From: Desulfatirhabdium butyrativorans DSM 18734
Lineage (GTDB): Bacteria > Desulfobacterota > Desulfobacteria > Desulfobacterales > Desulfatirhabdiaceae
Direction: 5' to 3'
Length of the DNA: 64,000 nt
NCBI RefSeq assembly: GCF_000429925.1
Contig: NZ_AUCU01000010.1
Coordinates: 1 to 64,000 of the forward strand
The position numbers and the translations under genes were made by a program. The notes below the pieces were generated by a model, which was given only the letters and a program-made list of their open reading frames with translations, was not told the origin of the DNA and did not search any database. This document shows positions 42,002-52,109 of the stretch, piece after piece (the stretch's first letter is position 1; every line of letters starts with the position of its first letter).

Positions 42002-43072
42002 ATGAAATCAAGATCCTACAACATCGCTGTCGTTCCGGGAGATGGCACGGGCCCGGAAGTCGTCCAGGAAGGCATCAAGGTTCTGAACGCCGTATCCAAA
42101 AAGCTGGATTTTACCCTGAGCTTCACACATTTCCCGCTGGGCGGTGAACATTACCAAAAGACCGGAGAACTGCTCTCGGAAACCACACTTGCGGCGCTCA
42201 AGCAATCGGATGCCATCTATCTGGGCGCCATCGGCCACCCGGACATCACGCCGGGCATTCTGGAAAAAGGCATCCTGCTGACCATGCGGTTTGCGCTCGA
42301 TCAGTACATCAATCTCAGGCCCATCAAATTGTACGAAGGCGTTGAGACACCCATCAAGGACAAGGGGCCGCAGGATATCGATTTCGTGATCGTCCGGGAA
42401 AACACCGAGGGGCTCTATACCGGGGCTGGCGGATACCTCAAGAAAGGCACACCGGATGAAGTGGCCGTTCAGGAGTCCATCAACACCCGAAAAGGCGTGG
42501 AGCGCTGCATCCGCTACGCTTTTGAATACTGCCGCCAGCGCAACAAGGCCAAGAAACTGACACTCTGCGGCAAGACGAACGTGCTTACGTATGCCTTCGA
42601 TCTGTGGAAGCGGACCTTCGAGGAAGTCTCGCGGGAATATCCCGATATCACGACCGACTATGCCCATGTCGATGCCATCTGCATGTGGATGGTCAAAAAT
42701 CCCGAATGGTTTGACGTCATCGTCACGGACAACATGTTCGGGGATATCATCTCCGATCTGGCCGCGATGATTCAGGGCGGCATGGGAATCGCCGCAGGCG
42801 GCAACATCCATCCGGAAGGGGTATCCATGTTCGAGCCCATCGGCGGCTCCGCACCCAAATACACCGGAATGGGGGTGATCAACCCGATTGCCGCCATCCT
42901 GGCCGGGCAACTGATGCTCCAGACGCTCGGAGAAACACAGGCAGCCCAATGGATCGAAAAAGCCGTTGCAAAGGTGCTCAAAAATGATTTAAAAAGTGCA
43001 TCCGCCGGCAAAATGGGTTGTTCCACAAGTGAAGTCGGTGATTTGATCGTAGCATTCATCGATTCGTTGTGA
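42002..43072 (+). CDS. leuB: 3-isopropylmalate dehydrogenase (isocitrate/isopropylmalate dehydrogenase family)
   Basis: The protein of 356 residues is an NAD-dependent beta-decarboxylating dehydrogenase. It has [12 protein letters not shown] at the N-terminus, the [16 protein letters not shown] loop, and the signature [26 protein letters not shown] followed by [13 protein letters not shown]. These fit LeuB; the phosphoacceptor loop of isocitrate dehydrogenase is absent. Related homoisocitrate or tartrate dehydrogenases cannot be fully excluded. The Asd gene follows after a repeat element. No leuCD genes are in the window. Confidence 0.85.
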   Translation: MKSRSYNIAVVPGDGTGPEVVQEGIKVLNAVSKKLDFTLSFTHFPLGGEHYQKTGELLSETTLAALKQSDAIYLGAIGHPDITPGILEKGILLTMRFALDQYINLRPIKLYEGVETPIKDKGPQDIDFVIVRENTEGLYTGAGGYLKKGTPDEVAVQESINTRKGVERCIRYAFEYCRQRNKAKKLTLCGKTNVLTYAFDLWKRTFEEVSREYPDITTDYAHVDAICMWMVKNPEWFDVIVTDNMFGDIISDLAAMIQGGMGIAAGGNIHPEGVSMFEPIGGSAPKYTGMGVINPIAAILAGQLMLQTLGETQAAQWIEKAVAKVLKNDLKSASAGKMGCSTSEVGDLIVAFIDSL

Positions 43073-43282
43073 TATAATCCGCTTCATCCTGAGGGAAGAC
43101 CTCATCGTTGGTTGTTTGAAACGCCGAATACCGGCTGTCTTCAACAGAAAAACGGCTTCTTTGAAAGGCCCTGCAAAACGGGCTTTTCTGGAAGCCGTTG
43201 ATTTTTCCCGTTCCGCCAAACCGGAACCCATCACCCTGTTCAACCCCGACACCGTCAAGGGACAATCGTTTTCATGTATCGA

Positions 43283-43398
43283 GTGCCTGAACGGAAACCC
43301 ATATTCGAGACGGTGCGTCGTCCGCGTGCAGATACTGTTGCGATACAGCCTGCCCACTGGGCCAGGTCGGGCAAATCACGAAGTTTCCGTTCAGACAC
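43283..43398 (+). repeat. MITE-like element, copy directly before asd
   Basis: The 116-bp element starts GTGCCTGAACGGAAAC and ends GTTTCCGTTCAGACAC, an almost perfect terminal inverted repeat. Its core (CTGTTGCGATACAGCCTGCCC) is shared with the complete copy at 59396-59522. It ends 18 bases before the asd start codon, so the asd promoter must read through it or lie inside it. The remaining part of the gap (43073-43282) holds no gene. Confidence 0.8.
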
Positions 43399-43415
43399 GA
43401 CATAGGAGAACCGAT

Positions 43416-44438
43416 ATGGCCGAGAAATCCTTTCATGTAGCTGTTGCCGGGGCCACCGGCGCCGTTGGCAATCAGATGATCGCCTGCCTGGAAGAGCGGA
43501 ATTTTCCACTGAAATCCCTCAAACTGCTTGCCTCGGCTCGTTCGGTGGGAAAAACCCTGAAGTTCCGCGGAGAAGCGATACCGGTAGAAGAACTGAAGGA
43601 AAACTCCTTTTCCAACGTCGATATTGCCCTGTTCAGCGCAGGAGGGGGAACCAGCCTGAAATTTTCTCCTGCCGCAGCCAAAAGCGGGTGCGTCGTCATC
43701 GACAACTCGAGCGCATGGCGCATGGACCCCGATATCCCGCTGGTGGTGCCGGAAGTCAACGCCCATGCCATTGCACAATACAAAACCAAGGGCATCATCG
43801 CCAATCCAAATTGTTCAACGATTCAGATGGTCGTCGCGCTCAACCCCATTCACCGGCGCTACCGAATCAAACGCATCGTCGTTTCCACCTATCAGGCCGT
43901 ATCCGGAACGGGTCAGAAGGCCATCGTGGAGCTGCTGGAACAAACCCGGGCATTTCTGGAAAACCGCTCCCTGGAAAAAAAGGTGTATCCTCACCGGATC
44001 GCCTTCAATTGCCTTCCCCACATCGACGTGTTTCTGGAGAACGGCTACACGAAGGAAGAAATGAAGATGGTGAACGAAACCCGCAAGATCATGGAGGATG
44101 AGAGCATCGCCGTGACGGCGACCACCATCCGGGTCCCGGTCATCTACAGCCATTCGGAATCCATCAACATCGAGACGGAAGAACCGATCAGCGCAGCCGA
44201 TGTGCGGGAACTGCTCCAGGATGCGCCCGGCGTAAAAGTCGTGGATGACCCGGCAGCCAACCGTTATCCGATGGCCATCGATGCTGCCGGACAGGACTTG
44301 ACCTTTGTCGGCAGAATCCGCAAGGACGAGAGCATTGCCAACGGCATCAACATGTGGGTGGTGGCCGACAACATCCGCAAGGGGGCAGCCACGAACGCCG
44401 TCCAGATCGCAGAAATACTGGGAAAGAACTACCTGTGA
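43416..44438 (+). CDS. asd: Aspartate-semialdehyde dehydrogenase
   Basis: The protein of 340 residues reduces aspartyl phosphate to the semialdehyde in the pathway to lysine, threonine, methionine and diaminopimelate. It shows the NADP-binding VAVAGATGAVGNQMIACLEER, the SAGGGTSLKFSPAAAKSG block, the active-site NPNCSTIQMVVAL and VSTYQAVSGTGQKAI with the later VPVIYSHSESINIET. TAGGAG precedes ATG 43416. The upstream in-frame stretch from 43116 is repeat DNA, not coding. Confidence 0.95.
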   Translation: MAEKSFHVAVAGATGAVGNQMIACLEERNFPLKSLKLLASARSVGKTLKFRGEAIPVEELKENSFSNVDIALFSAGGGTSLKFSPAAAKSGCVVIDNSSAWRMDPDIPLVVPEVNAHAIAQYKTKGIIANPNCSTIQMVVALNPIHRRYRIKRIVVSTYQAVSGTGQKAIVELLEQTRAFLENRSLEKKVYPHRIAFNCLPHIDVFLENGYTKEEMKMVNETRKIMEDESIAVTATTIRVPVIYSHSESINIETEEPISAADVRELLQDAPGVKVVDDPAANRYPMAIDAAGQDLTFVGRIRKDESIANGINMWVVADNIRKGAATNAVQIAEILGKNYL

Positions 44439-44439
44439 T

Positions 44440-44605
44440 GAACTCGTCAAAAGTCATACTTCAGACGGCTTTGTAAAAAGGCCGCAGACAAGGCGCGCAA
44501 ATCCTGAGGAATGAGGCGGAGTTAACCTGCGCCGCAGTGACGAAGGATGCAGCGCAATCCCGCGATGCGCGGGATATCCGGACTTTTTGCAACGTCGTCA
44601 CCTGT
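44440..44605. repeat. Dispersed repeat of the GTCAAAAGTC...GACTTTTTGCAACGTCGTC type
   Basis: After asd the sequence runs GATGAACTCGTCAAAAGTC, AAAAGGCCGCAGACAAGG, GAGGCGGAGTTAACCTGCGCCGCAGTGACG, CCCGCGATGCGCGGG and GACTTTTTGCAACGTCGTC. Its ends are imperfect inverted repeats. A partial relative lies at 21629-21700. The CCCGCGATGCGCGGG hairpin could help terminate asd transcription. Confidence 0.6.
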
Positions 44606-44668
44606 AAGGATAGCCCGTTCCCCCTGAACGGGAACAACACATTGATTTGGTAATGAGGAGTGTACGCG

Positions 44669-45136
44669 TTGGAACGAATACCCATGACCCGAGAAGGATA
44701 TGATTCGCTGATCAGCGAGCTTGAAACACTCAAACGAGTGGAACGCCCCAAAATCATCCGGGCGATTGAAGAAGCCAGATCGCATGGAGACCTGTCCGAA
44801 AATGCCGAGTATGAAGCGGCCAAAGACAAACAGGGCTTCATCGAAGGCCGAATCAGCGAGCTCGAATACAAACTGAATCAAGCCGATATCATCGATCCCA
44901 CCAAAATGCCCAAAGATCGGGCCGTGTTCGGCTCACGTGTGGTCCTCGAAAACACCGACACCGGCGAAACCGTTCAATACCAACTGGTCGGACCGGAAGA
45001 ATCGAACATCGACGAAGGTCGCATTTCCATCACATCCCCCCTCGGCAAGGCGCTGATCGGGAAGAAGCCATCCGATGAACTGGTGCTGAGCGCGCCGGGT
45101 GGCAAGCGTTGTTACGAGTTGATCGAAATCCTGTGA
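44669..45136 (+). CDS. greA: Transcription elongation factor GreA
   Basis: The protein of 155 residues binds RNA polymerase and triggers cleavage of backtracked transcripts. The N-terminal coiled coil (about 1-75) contains ERIPMTREGYDSLISELETLK and the acidic tip SENAEYEAAKDKQ; the C-terminal domain has ISITSPLGKALIGKKPSDE. The start is the TTG at 44669, eight bases after GAGGAG (44655-44660); a GTG at 44660 overlaps that site and an ATG at 44693 would remove the conserved ERIP. The rpoZ gene follows 27 bases downstream. Confidence 0.94.
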   Translation: MERIPMTREGYDSLISELETLKRVERPKIIRAIEEARSHGDLSENAEYEAAKDKQGFIEGRISELEYKLNQADIIDPTKMPKDRAVFGSRVVLENTDTGETVQYQLVGPEESNIDEGRISITSPLGKALIGKKPSDELVLSAPGGKRCYELIEIL

Positions 45137-45163
45137 TCTGAAGACCATAAAGGAGGAAAATCC

Positions 45164-45409
45164 TTGGCAAGAGTCACCATCGAAGATTGTCTCAAGAGGA
45201 TCCCCAACCGGTTCCTTCTGGCCAACACGGTAGCCAAAAGGGTCCGGCAGTTGCGCGACGGTGCGGAATACCTGATCTCGGACCACGACAACGAGGACAT
45301 TGTCATGGCTTTGCGGGAAATTGCCGCCGGAAAGGTGCGGCTGGTTTCCGAAAACAGGCTGGATGATTCGGACAATGTAGGATACGGTGCGTTTTCCGGC
45401 CTGGTATAA
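45164..45409 (+). CDS. rpoZ: RNA polymerase omega subunit
   Basis: The protein of 81 residues has the omega motif MARVTIEDCLKRIPNRFLLANTVAKRVRQL and the ALREIAAGKV block. It stabilises the beta-prime subunit and takes part in (p)ppGpp response in many bacteria. It begins with TTG, seven bases after AGGAGG. It sits with greA, so two RNA polymerase factors are co-transcribed, and its 3' end overlaps the ttcA start by 23 bases in another frame. Confidence 0.94.
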   Translation: MARVTIEDCLKRIPNRFLLANTVAKRVRQLRDGAEYLISDHDNEDIVMALREIAAGKVRLVSENRLDDSDNVGYGAFSGLV

Positions 45410-46214
45410 GCGCCTGAACCGCAGCGTCGGAAAAGCGATCTGCTCCTATGGCATGATTTCCGAAGGAGACAGGATCGCCGTAGGAATTTCGGGAGGCAAA
45501 GACAGTCTGGTGCTGCTTTCCCTCCTGAAAAGCCGAATGGCCTATGTTCCTGTTCGGTACGATCTGGTGCCGATGTATGTCGATCCCGGATTCGAACCCA
45601 GTCCCGCACCGGTCATCGAGGCCTTCTGCCGGAATATGGGGTTGACGCCGAAGATCATCCTCACGGACAACGGGCTTGTGGCGCATGGTCCGGAAAATCG
45701 GGAAAATCCGTGTTTTTTGTGCGCCAGACTGAGAAGAAAAGTGCTGTTCGAGGCGACGGTGGCATCGGGTTGCAACAAACTGGCCCTGGGCCATCACAAG
45801 GATGATTTGATCGAAACCTTTTTCATCAACGTGCTGTACGCCGGCCAGGTTTGCACCATGATACCGGTTCAGCATTTTTTTCAGGGACAATTCACGATGA
45901 TCCGGCCCCTGGCCTATTCGGACGAATCCCACATTCGGACCTTCGCTGAAAAGTCCGGCCTTCCCGTCGTCAGCAATCCCTGCCCGTCTGCCCACTTCAG
46001 CAAACGTTCCGAAATCAAATCCCTCCTGAACCAACTGTATCGAACCAACAAAAAGGTCAGGGGCAATATCTTTCACGCCCTGCACCATGTGAATCATGAT
46101 TTCATGCTGTCTTCAGGGCAGTCGCACCTGTCTGCACCCGGGAATGCCAACCATACGTCTGCCGAATCAATCGATCCGGCCATGATTCAACCGCCAACGG
46201 AAAATCCCAGATGA
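45387..46214 (+). CDS. ttcA: TtcA-family tRNA 2-thiocytidine biosynthesis protein
   Basis: The protein of 275 residues is an ATP-pyrophosphatase that thiolates cytidine 32 of some tRNAs using an Fe-S cluster. The PP-loop is SGGKDS (VGISGGKDSLVLLSLL), followed by ENPCFLCARLRRKVLFEAT with the CxxC pair, GHHKDDLIETFFINVLYAG and a third Cys in VVSNPCPSAHFSKRSEI. The start is GTG 45387 after AGGA; no better ATG exists upstream because the frame overlaps rpoZ. Its stop overlaps the folE2 start (ATGA). Related CTU1/TtuA-like enzymes share these motifs, so substrate position is by family. Confidence 0.88.
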   Translation: MRFPAWYKRLNRSVGKAICSYGMISEGDRIAVGISGGKDSLVLLSLLKSRMAYVPVRYDLVPMYVDPGFEPSPAPVIEAFCRNMGLTPKIILTDNGLVAHGPENRENPCFLCARLRRKVLFEATVASGCNKLALGHHKDDLIETFFINVLYAGQVCTMIPVQHFFQGQFTMIRPLAYSDESHIRTFAEKSGLPVVSNPCPSAHFSKRSEIKSLLNQLYRTNKKVRGNIFHALHHVNHDFMLSSGQSHLSAPGNANHTSAESIDPAMIQPPTENPR

Positions 46215-47056
46215 AAACCGATTGCCCCTCAATCGAATCCGAACGCGATCCGCAGTTTCTTCCCAACGCCGTCTTCATGAAAGATGTTCAGAGCCAACAG
46301 GATGATCGCAACATTCCGATCGATAAAGTCGGCGTGAAAAATCTCCGATATCCCATCACCGTCCTGGATCGCAAGAACAGCAGGCAGAATACGGTGGCCA
46401 CGATCAATATGTATGTGGACCTTCCGCACAGCACCAAAGGCACCCACATGAGCCGGTTCGTGGAACTGCTGCATTTGTTCCGGCCGGAAATCTCCCTCAA
46501 GGGCATCGCCAACGTATTGTCGGAAATGAAGGCCCATCTCAATGCCGCATCGGCACACATCGAAGTGACATTTCCGTATTTCATCGAAAAGCATGCGCCG
46601 GTCAGCGGCGTGCCCGGCCTGATGGACTATACGTGCCGGATTCTCGGATCGAGCGATGCCTCGGAAAAAGTCGACATCGTCTCGGAAGTGATCGTTCCCA
46701 TCTCTTCGGTATGCCCCTGCTCCAAGGAAATCAGTGAAATGGGCGCGCACAACCAGCGGGGTGAAGTACGGTTGAGTACGCGATTCCGGAAATTCATCTG
46801 GCTCGAAGACATGATCCGGCTGGTCGAATCGTGCGCTTCCTGTGAAGTGTATTCGATCCTGAAGCGGGTGGATGAGAAATTCGTCACGGAAAGAGGCTTT
46901 GACAACCCCAAATTCGTCGAAGACGTTGTCCGGGACATCGCGATGCGGCTCGATCAGGACCCCAACATCACCTGGTTTTCGGTTTCCGCCGAAAACTTCG
47001 AATCCATTCACAACCACAGCGCATACGCCCACATTGTCCGAAAGAAAAACGTCTAA
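46211..47056 (+). CDS. folE2: GTP cyclohydrolase FolE2 (type IB)
   Basis: The protein of 281 residues catalyses the first step of folate synthesis, from GTP to dihydroneopterin triphosphate. It has IDKVGVKNLRYPITV, GTHMSRFVELL and VPISSVCPCSKEISEMGAHNQRGEV with the metal-binding Cys, typical of FolE2 (COG1469) rather than the zinc enzyme FolE. FolE2 works with several metals. It is coupled to ttcA by an ATGA overlap and ends 30 bases before the stop of convergent dacB. Confidence 0.94.
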   Translation: MKTDCPSIESERDPQFLPNAVFMKDVQSQQDDRNIPIDKVGVKNLRYPITVLDRKNSRQNTVATINMYVDLPHSTKGTHMSRFVELLHLFRPEISLKGIANVLSEMKAHLNAASAHIEVTFPYFIEKHAPVSGVPGLMDYTCRILGSSDASEKVDIVSEVIVPISSVCPCSKEISEMGAHNQRGEVRLSTRFRKFIWLEDMIRLVESCASCEVYSILKRVDEKFVTERGFDNPKFVEDVVRDIAMRLDQDPNITWFSVSAENFESIHNHSAYAHIVRKKNV

Positions 47057-47085
47057 ACCGCCTTGTGCCTTCAGCCATCGCGATT

Positions 47086-48321
47086 TCAGGGCTTCAGGAC
47101 TTCTCCGGGCCGCAGCAGTTGCATGATCCCATCGGTACGCTTGCCCGGTTCATTGAGCATCACCACAAAGCGCCAGATCCCGCCTTGCGCATCCTCCATA
47201 AACCCGACCCGGTTGCGGACGCCATCGAGTGTCCCCGTTTTGAACCATTGCCCATCTTTTCGGCGCATCAGATGCCGATAAGGCGCGAAAAGAGCCAAAA
47301 TCCTGTCCATGTCTTTGGCCCGGATGCGGTTCAAACGGCTGATGCCGGATCCCTCCACCATCACGATATCGGCGCCGCCAAGCGCCTGCCGGACGTATTC
47401 ATCAACCATTCGGCGACTTTTTTCCAATGTGGCGGGCGCTCCGCACAGCTCTGCCCCCATGGTCAGAAAAATTTGATTGGCGATGAAATTACTCGAATAT
47501 TCGAGCAGTTTTGCCGCCATCTCTTCCAAATCCATCTGCGATGAATAACGAAGCAGCATCCTGTTCGGGGATGCCGTATCCGTTTGCCCAAGCCGGATTT
47601 TTCCCTGAAACGTGACCCCGCTGCGTTGCAGCATCGCCCGGATGGCCTCTCCGGCATACCGCAGGCATCCTTGCCGATCGTTGGCAACCGTAATCCGGCC
47701 GGAGCTCAGTCTGCTCTGCTGGATTTTCCTGATCGCGACAGGGGTCAGCGGCAGATCGGGGTCCGCGCTCTCCGGCTTGCCCCGCTTGCCCGCCCGCCGG
47801 AAGGCAACCGTGTTGAAATTGACGCAGAGCGCGCCTGGCGGTGCATTGTAGGGCTCGGTATTCGCTTCGATCCCGTCGATGGAAATGGCCGGCGAAAAAA
47901 ACGAATCATCCAGGACGAGATCCCGGAAAACCGTTTTCACCTGTGCGATCCGCATTGCCACGTCCCGCAGAACCTCGGAGGTCAAAAACGGATCTCCATA
48001 TCCTTTGACGATCAGATCTCCGCCGTGGCTTTCAAAGAATTCCGTTCGAAACCGATAATCGGGATGGAGATCGTGAAAGGCGCTCAAAACCGTCAGCAGC
48101 TTGAGGATGGATGCAGGAACGAGCGGAAGATCGGCGTGAAGGGCAAGAACGGTTTCATGTTGCGGGTTGACGAGCATGACGGCATCCCGCTCGCCAACCA
48201 GCCGCTGCAGGGCATCCGTATCCGCTGGAAAAGCCGATGCGGCAAAACCCAGGACCACAGCCCAAAAAACGCCGACGGCCAGGCGGTGGACATGCCTTGG
48301 ATTGCGGAAATGTCGAGCCAT
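47086..48321 (-). CDS. dacB: D-alanyl-D-alanine carboxypeptidase/endopeptidase (PBP4 type)
   Basis: The protein of 411 residues has a signal peptide (about 10-33, ends AASAFPAD) and the three penicillin-binding motifs: SILK in LVPASILKLLTVLSAF, SxN in SSNFIANQIF and KTG in FKTGTLDGVRN. The extra domain between the first two motifs is shorter than in E. coli PBP4. It trims or cuts peptidoglycan peptides in the periplasm. Its start lies three bases after the stop of dtd, so it is co-transcribed with dtd, tsaB and lon. The link to MurU-AmgK recycling is only thematic. Confidence 0.9.
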   Translation of the reverse strand: MARHFRNPRHVHRLAVGVFWAVVLGFAASAFPADTDALQRLVGERDAVMLVNPQHETVLALHADLPLVPASILKLLTVLSAFHDLHPDYRFRTEFFESHGGDLIVKGYGDPFLTSEVLRDVAMRIAQVKTVFRDLVLDDSFFSPAISIDGIEANTEPYNAPPGALCVNFNTVAFRRAGKRGKPESADPDLPLTPVAIRKIQQSRLSSGRITVANDRQGCLRYAGEAIRAMLQRSGVTFQGKIRLGQTDTASPNRMLLRYSSQMDLEEMAAKLLEYSSNFIANQIFLTMGAELCGAPATLEKSRRMVDEYVRQALGGADIVMVEGSGISRLNRIRAKDMDRILALFAPYRHLMRRKDGQWFKTGTLDGVRNRVGFMEDAQGGIWRFVVMLNEPGKRTDGIMQLLRPGEVLKP

Positions 48322-48324
48322 GGT

Positions 48325-48768
48325 TCAGCGATGACTATCCACGATCAGCGTAACGGGACCGTCATTGACGAGGGCCACATCCATCATGGCCCCGAATCGG
48401 CCCGTTTCCACATGGAGATTGCGTTTTCGTAACGCCTCGATGAAATGCTCGTACAGGGGAATGGCCAACTCCGGTCTGGCAGCTTCCACAAAGGAAGGTC
48501 TTCTGCCCTTGCGGCAATCCCCAAGCAGCGTGAATTGGGAGACGACCATGATATCCCCTGCGATTTCCAGAACCGAGCGGTTCATCTTTGCGGCATCATC
48601 TTCGAATATCCGCAAATTCGCCGTTTTGTCTGCGAGATAGGCCGCGTCCTTCGGACTATCCCCTTGAGAGACCCCGAGCAGCACGAGCAGGCCCTTGCCG
48701 ATCCGGGCCGTTTCCGTTCCGTCAATCGTGACCGAACACGCCTTGACCCGTTGAATGACAGCGATCAT
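48325..48768 (-). CDS. dtd: D-aminoacyl-tRNA deacylase
   Basis: The protein of 147 residues removes D-amino acids from mischarged tRNA. It begins [19 protein letters not shown] and has [11 protein letters not shown], the [17 protein letters not shown] motif with the catalytic-pocket residues, and [11 protein letters not shown] (Gly-cisPro-type motif) at the C-terminus. Length is standard. It overlaps the tsaB stop (ATGA). Confidence 0.95.
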   Translation of the reverse strand: MIAVIQRVKACSVTIDGTETARIGKGLLVLLGVSQGDSPKDAAYLADKTANLRIFEDDAAKMNRSVLEIAGDIMVVSQFTLLGDCRKGRRPSFVEAARPELAIPLYEHFIEALRKRNLHVETGRFGAMMDVALVNDGPVTLIVDSHR

Positions 48769-49478
48769 CGCACCTCCAAAATACCGGTCGCAGGAAGGCG
48801 AATATCGGGTTTCCGGACATATTCCGGCGAAAAGGCCGAAGCATCCGTCACCTGACCGGCTCGAAAGCGGGAAAGGCCGAGTCGAACCAGTGTGGATGCC
48901 CGGGGAATGTGGGCCGAGGGATCGGGCCAGAGGACCATTTGGCCCGCAACCATTTCGATGGTTTCCCGGTACAGAAGTGCCCCGTCACCGACCGCGAGAA
49001 ACATTCCGGAACATGCCGCATCAAGCACCCGATCGATCGGGGCCGCCTGAAACGATCCGATGGGCTGCAGTCCGGCATCGTCTTTCCGATACCAGCCCGC
49101 ATACACTTCCTTTCGACGGGCGTTGATCAGACTCAGAAGGATTCCGGCAAAGTCTTTCCGGCATTCGACGGCCTGGGCCGCCAGCACCTCCAGCGTCGAA
49201 ACCGTTGCCAGCGGCTTTTGGAGCGCGAAGCAAATCCCCTTGACGGTGCTGATCCCGATACGAAGACCGGTAAAGGAGCCCGGACCCGCCGTTACGGCAC
49301 ATCCATCGATCATCTGCAAATCGATGCATGCCGATCGGCACGCCGAGAGCACCATGCCCATCAGGTGGCGCGAATGGGTTTCCGGGGCGGTGGTCAGCTC
49401 TTCGGCCAGGATTTCGCCTTCATGTCCGATGGCCACGCTGCACGCCGTTGTTGCCGTATCGAGTCCCAGAACGATCAT
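48765..49478 (-). CDS. tsaB: tRNA t6A-modification protein TsaB
   Basis: The protein of 237 residues belongs to the ASKHA-fold group that helps TsaD and TsaE make N6-threonylcarbamoyladenosine in tRNA. It shows [39 protein letters not shown], and the [26 protein letters not shown] signature. It overlaps lon by four bases and dtd by four. The gene order lon-tsaB-dtd-dacB looks like one unit. Confidence 0.94.
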   Translation of the reverse strand: MIVLGLDTATTACSVAIGHEGEILAEELTTAPETHSRHLMGMVLSACRSACIDLQMIDGCAVTAGPGSFTGLRIGISTVKGICFALQKPLATVSTLEVLAAQAVECRKDFAGILLSLINARRKEVYAGWYRKDDAGLQPIGSFQAAPIDRVLDAACSGMFLAVGDGALLYRETIEMVAGQMVLWPDPSAHIPRASTLVRLGLSRFRAGQVTDASAFSPEYVRKPDIRLPATGILEVR

Positions 49479-51895
49479 GCAGGATCGCCGCTTTCGCTGG
49501 ATGCAGGGTCTTCTTCGACCTGCTGCGTTCCATCAAACGCCAGATCGAGCACTTCATCCATGTGCTTCACCGGAACAAACCGGATCTTCTCCTTGACGTA
49601 ATCTGGAATTTCCTCCAGGTCCCGCTGGTTTTTTTCCGGAAACACGAGCGTCCGAATCCCGGCGCGCAAGGCGCCAAGCGCCTTTTCTTTCAGCCCGCCG
49701 ATGGGCAGCACCCTGCCCCGAAGCGTGATTTCTCCCGTCATGGCGACATCCGCCCTCACCGGTTTCTGGCGAATGACCGACAGCAGCGCCGTCGCCATGG
49801 CGATACCCGCAGAAGGCCCGTCTTTGGGTGTTGCGCCGGCAGGAACATGGATATGGATATCGTGGTGTTCGAAGAGCGTTTCCTCCACCTGATACTTCGC
49901 CAGATTGGCACGGGCATAGCTCAGGGCCGCACGGGCGCTCTCCTGCATCACGTCTCCGATCTGGCCGGTGATGATGAGCTCGCCCTTCCCTCCGATCAGG
50001 GTAGCCTCCACATACAACACTTCGCCGCCCGCCTGTGTCCAGGCGAGGCCTGTGGAAAGCCCGATCTGGGCGGATTCCTGATCCATTTCGGGAAAATATT
50101 TCGGCGGCCCCAAATAGGAAGAGAGATTTTCGGGTTCAATCGAAAAAGGACCTTTCTGGCCTTCCGCGATTTTTCGCGCGGTTTTCCGGCAAATCGCCGC
50201 GATTTCCCGCTCCAGATTCCGCACGCCCGCCTCGAACGTGTAATCGGTAATGATCTTCAGCAGGGCACCCGGTGAAAAATGGATCTGGCGGGACTTGAGG
50301 CCGTTTTCCCTGACCTGTCTCGGAATCAGATAGGACTTGGCTATGGCGGTCTTCTCCTCGGTCGTGTAGCCGGAAAGCGAAATGATCTCCATGCGATCCA
50401 GAAGAGCCGATGGAATGGGGTCTATCAGATTTGCGGTCAGGATGAACATGACATGGGACAAATCAAAGGTCAGGTTCAGGTAGTGATCGCTGAAAGCCGA
50501 ATTCTGCTCCGGATCGAGGGCCTCGAGCAACGCCGCAGAGGGATCCCCCCGAAAATCGGCGCCGATCTTGTCGATCTCGTCCATCATGAAAACGGGATTG
50601 TTGGTCCCGGTTTGTTTCATGCCCTGAAGAATGCGGCCGGGCATCGCACCGATATAGGTCCTGCGGTGCCCCCGGATTTCGGCCTCGTCCCGTATACCCC
50701 CCAGCGAAATGCGGACGAACTTCCGGTTGATCGCCCTGGCGATCGCCTTTCCCAGTGAAGTCTTCCCCACGCCCGGTGGTCCGACAAAGCACAGAATCGG
50801 CCCCTTCATCTTGGGGTTGAGTTTTCGCACGCTCAGATATTCCAGAATCCGGTCCTTGACTTTTTCAAGGCCATAATGGCCCGCGTCGAGAACCCGTTTG
50901 GCCTCCTTGACGTCGAGACGGTCCTTGGACGATTTCGACCAGGGCAGGTCGATGATCCAGTCGAGATAGGTTCGGATGACGGTCGATTCGGCAGACTCCG
51001 GATGCATCTGTTCCAGCCGCTTGAGCTGCACCATGGCTTCCTTTTCGGCTTCCGCAGGCATTTTGGCCTTCTTGATCTGCTTGCGATAGGACTCGATCTC
51101 CTGAGCCCGGTCATCGCCGTCTCCCAGCTCCCGATGAATGGCCCGCATCTGTTCCCGCAGGAAATAGTCCCGCTGGTTCTTGACGATTTCATCCCGGACA
51201 TTCGATTGAATCTTGGCCTGCATCGAGGAAAGCTCAACTTCCCTGGAGAGCATCTGGTTGACTTTTTTCAGCCGTTCGGTGGGATCGATGATTTCCAGAA
51301 TCATCTGGGACTCCTCGATCTTGAGCCGCAAATTCGAAGCCACCAGATCGGCCAGTTTGCCAGGATCGTCGATACTGTCCAGGATGGCGCCGACCTCGCC
51401 GGTCAACTCGCCTCTGAAAGAAAGGATCTTGGCGCTATTCTCCTTCACGTTGCGCATCAGGGCCTGTACTTCGATCGACAATTCTTTGACCACGACTGTC
51501 GGCAGGATGTCGACATGGACCCGATACCAGGATTTTCGTTTCATGAATTTGAGGATACGCGCTTTGGTCAGCCCCTGCACCAGAACCTTCACCCTGCCAT
51601 CGGGGAGCTTGAGCATCCGGAGAATCCTCCCGATGGTGCCGACGGTATACAGCTGGTCCGGCTTCGGATTTTCCAGGGTTTGATCTTTCTGGGTCACCAG
51701 CATGAGGTATCCGTCCTTGGCAACCGCCTCATCCACAGCCTGAACGGATTTTTCCCGGCCGATGAACAAGGGAAGCAGCATATCCGAATAAATGACAATA
51801 TCCCGCACCGGCATCAAGGGAAGAATACTCGGAAACGTCTCCCGTTTTTCGTCTTCGATGATGCTGATCAAATCATCCTTATCTGTCTCAGCCAT
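49475..51895 (-). CDS. lon: ATP-dependent protease La
   Basis: The protein of 806 residues is the cytosolic Lon protease. Residues about 30-230 are the LON substrate-binding domain ([27 protein letters not shown]). The AAA+ module has [15 protein letters not shown] and [11 protein letters not shown] with [16 protein letters not shown]. The protease domain has the Ser-Lys dyad in [15 protein letters not shown] and [17 protein letters not shown] 51895 follows AAGGAG; eleven extra codons in the open frame up to 51928 lack support. No HAIR/CIRCE operator was recognised before it. It leads the lon-tsaB-dtd-dacB unit. Confidence 0.96.
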   Translation of the reverse strand: MAETDKDDLISIIEDEKRETFPSILPLMPVRDIVIYSDMLLPLFIGREKSVQAVDEAVAKDGYLMLVTQKDQTLENPKPDQLYTVGTIGRILRMLKLPDGRVKVLVQGLTKARILKFMKRKSWYRVHVDILPTVVVKELSIEVQALMRNVKENSAKILSFRGELTGEVGAILDSIDDPGKLADLVASNLRLKIEESQMILEIIDPTERLKKVNQMLSREVELSSMQAKIQSNVRDEIVKNQRDYFLREQMRAIHRELGDGDDRAQEIESYRKQIKKAKMPAEAEKEAMVQLKRLEQMHPESAESTVIRTYLDWIIDLPWSKSSKDRLDVKEAKRVLDAGHYGLEKVKDRILEYLSVRKLNPKMKGPILCFVGPPGVGKTSLGKAIARAINRKFVRISLGGIRDEAEIRGHRRTYIGAMPGRILQGMKQTGTNNPVFMMDEIDKIGADFRGDPSAALLEALDPEQNSAFSDHYLNLTFDLSHVMFILTANLIDPIPSALLDRMEIISLSGYTTEEKTAIAKSYLIPRQVRENGLKSRQIHFSPGALLKIITDYTFEAGVRNLEREIAAICRKTARKIAEGQKGPFSIEPENLSSYLGPPKYFPEMDQESAQIGLSTGLAWTQAGGEVLYVEATLIGGKGELIITGQIGDVMQESARAALSYARANLAKYQVEETLFEHHDIHIHVPAGATPKDGPSAGIAMATALLSVIRQKPVRADVAMTGEITLRGRVLPIGGLKEKALGALRAGIRTLVFPEKNQRDLEEIPDYVKEKIRFVPVKHMDEVLDLAFDGTQQVEEDPASSESGDPA

Positions 51896-52009
51896 TCGTA
51901 CTCCTTCTGAAAGGTGATGCAAAAACAATTGATTGTTCGGATCAATTCCTGATAGTCTCGCGCCTGAACAACTGCCCGCGACTCCCTCTGCCCGCAGCGC
52001 ACGGGAGAG

Positions 52010-52083
52010 TTGTCATCGTCATCATAAATCGTTGTCGTCGTAATCGGAACTTCCCCTCTCCCCGCCTGCGGGGGAGAGGGGGG
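52010..52083. repeat. Hexamer run and CCTCTCCCC/GGGGAGAGG hairpin in the lon-AMMECR1 spacer
   Basis: A short run of TCGTCA/GTTGTC/GTAATC units (52010-52046) is followed by an inverted repeat CCCCTCTCCCCGC/GCGGGGGAGAGGGG at 52053-52083. Both belong to families found elsewhere in the window. The hairpin is just upstream of the AMMECR1 ribosome site. Confidence 0.65.
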
Positions 52084-52109
52084 CAAACTGCGCAGAAACG
52101 GGAGGAAAC

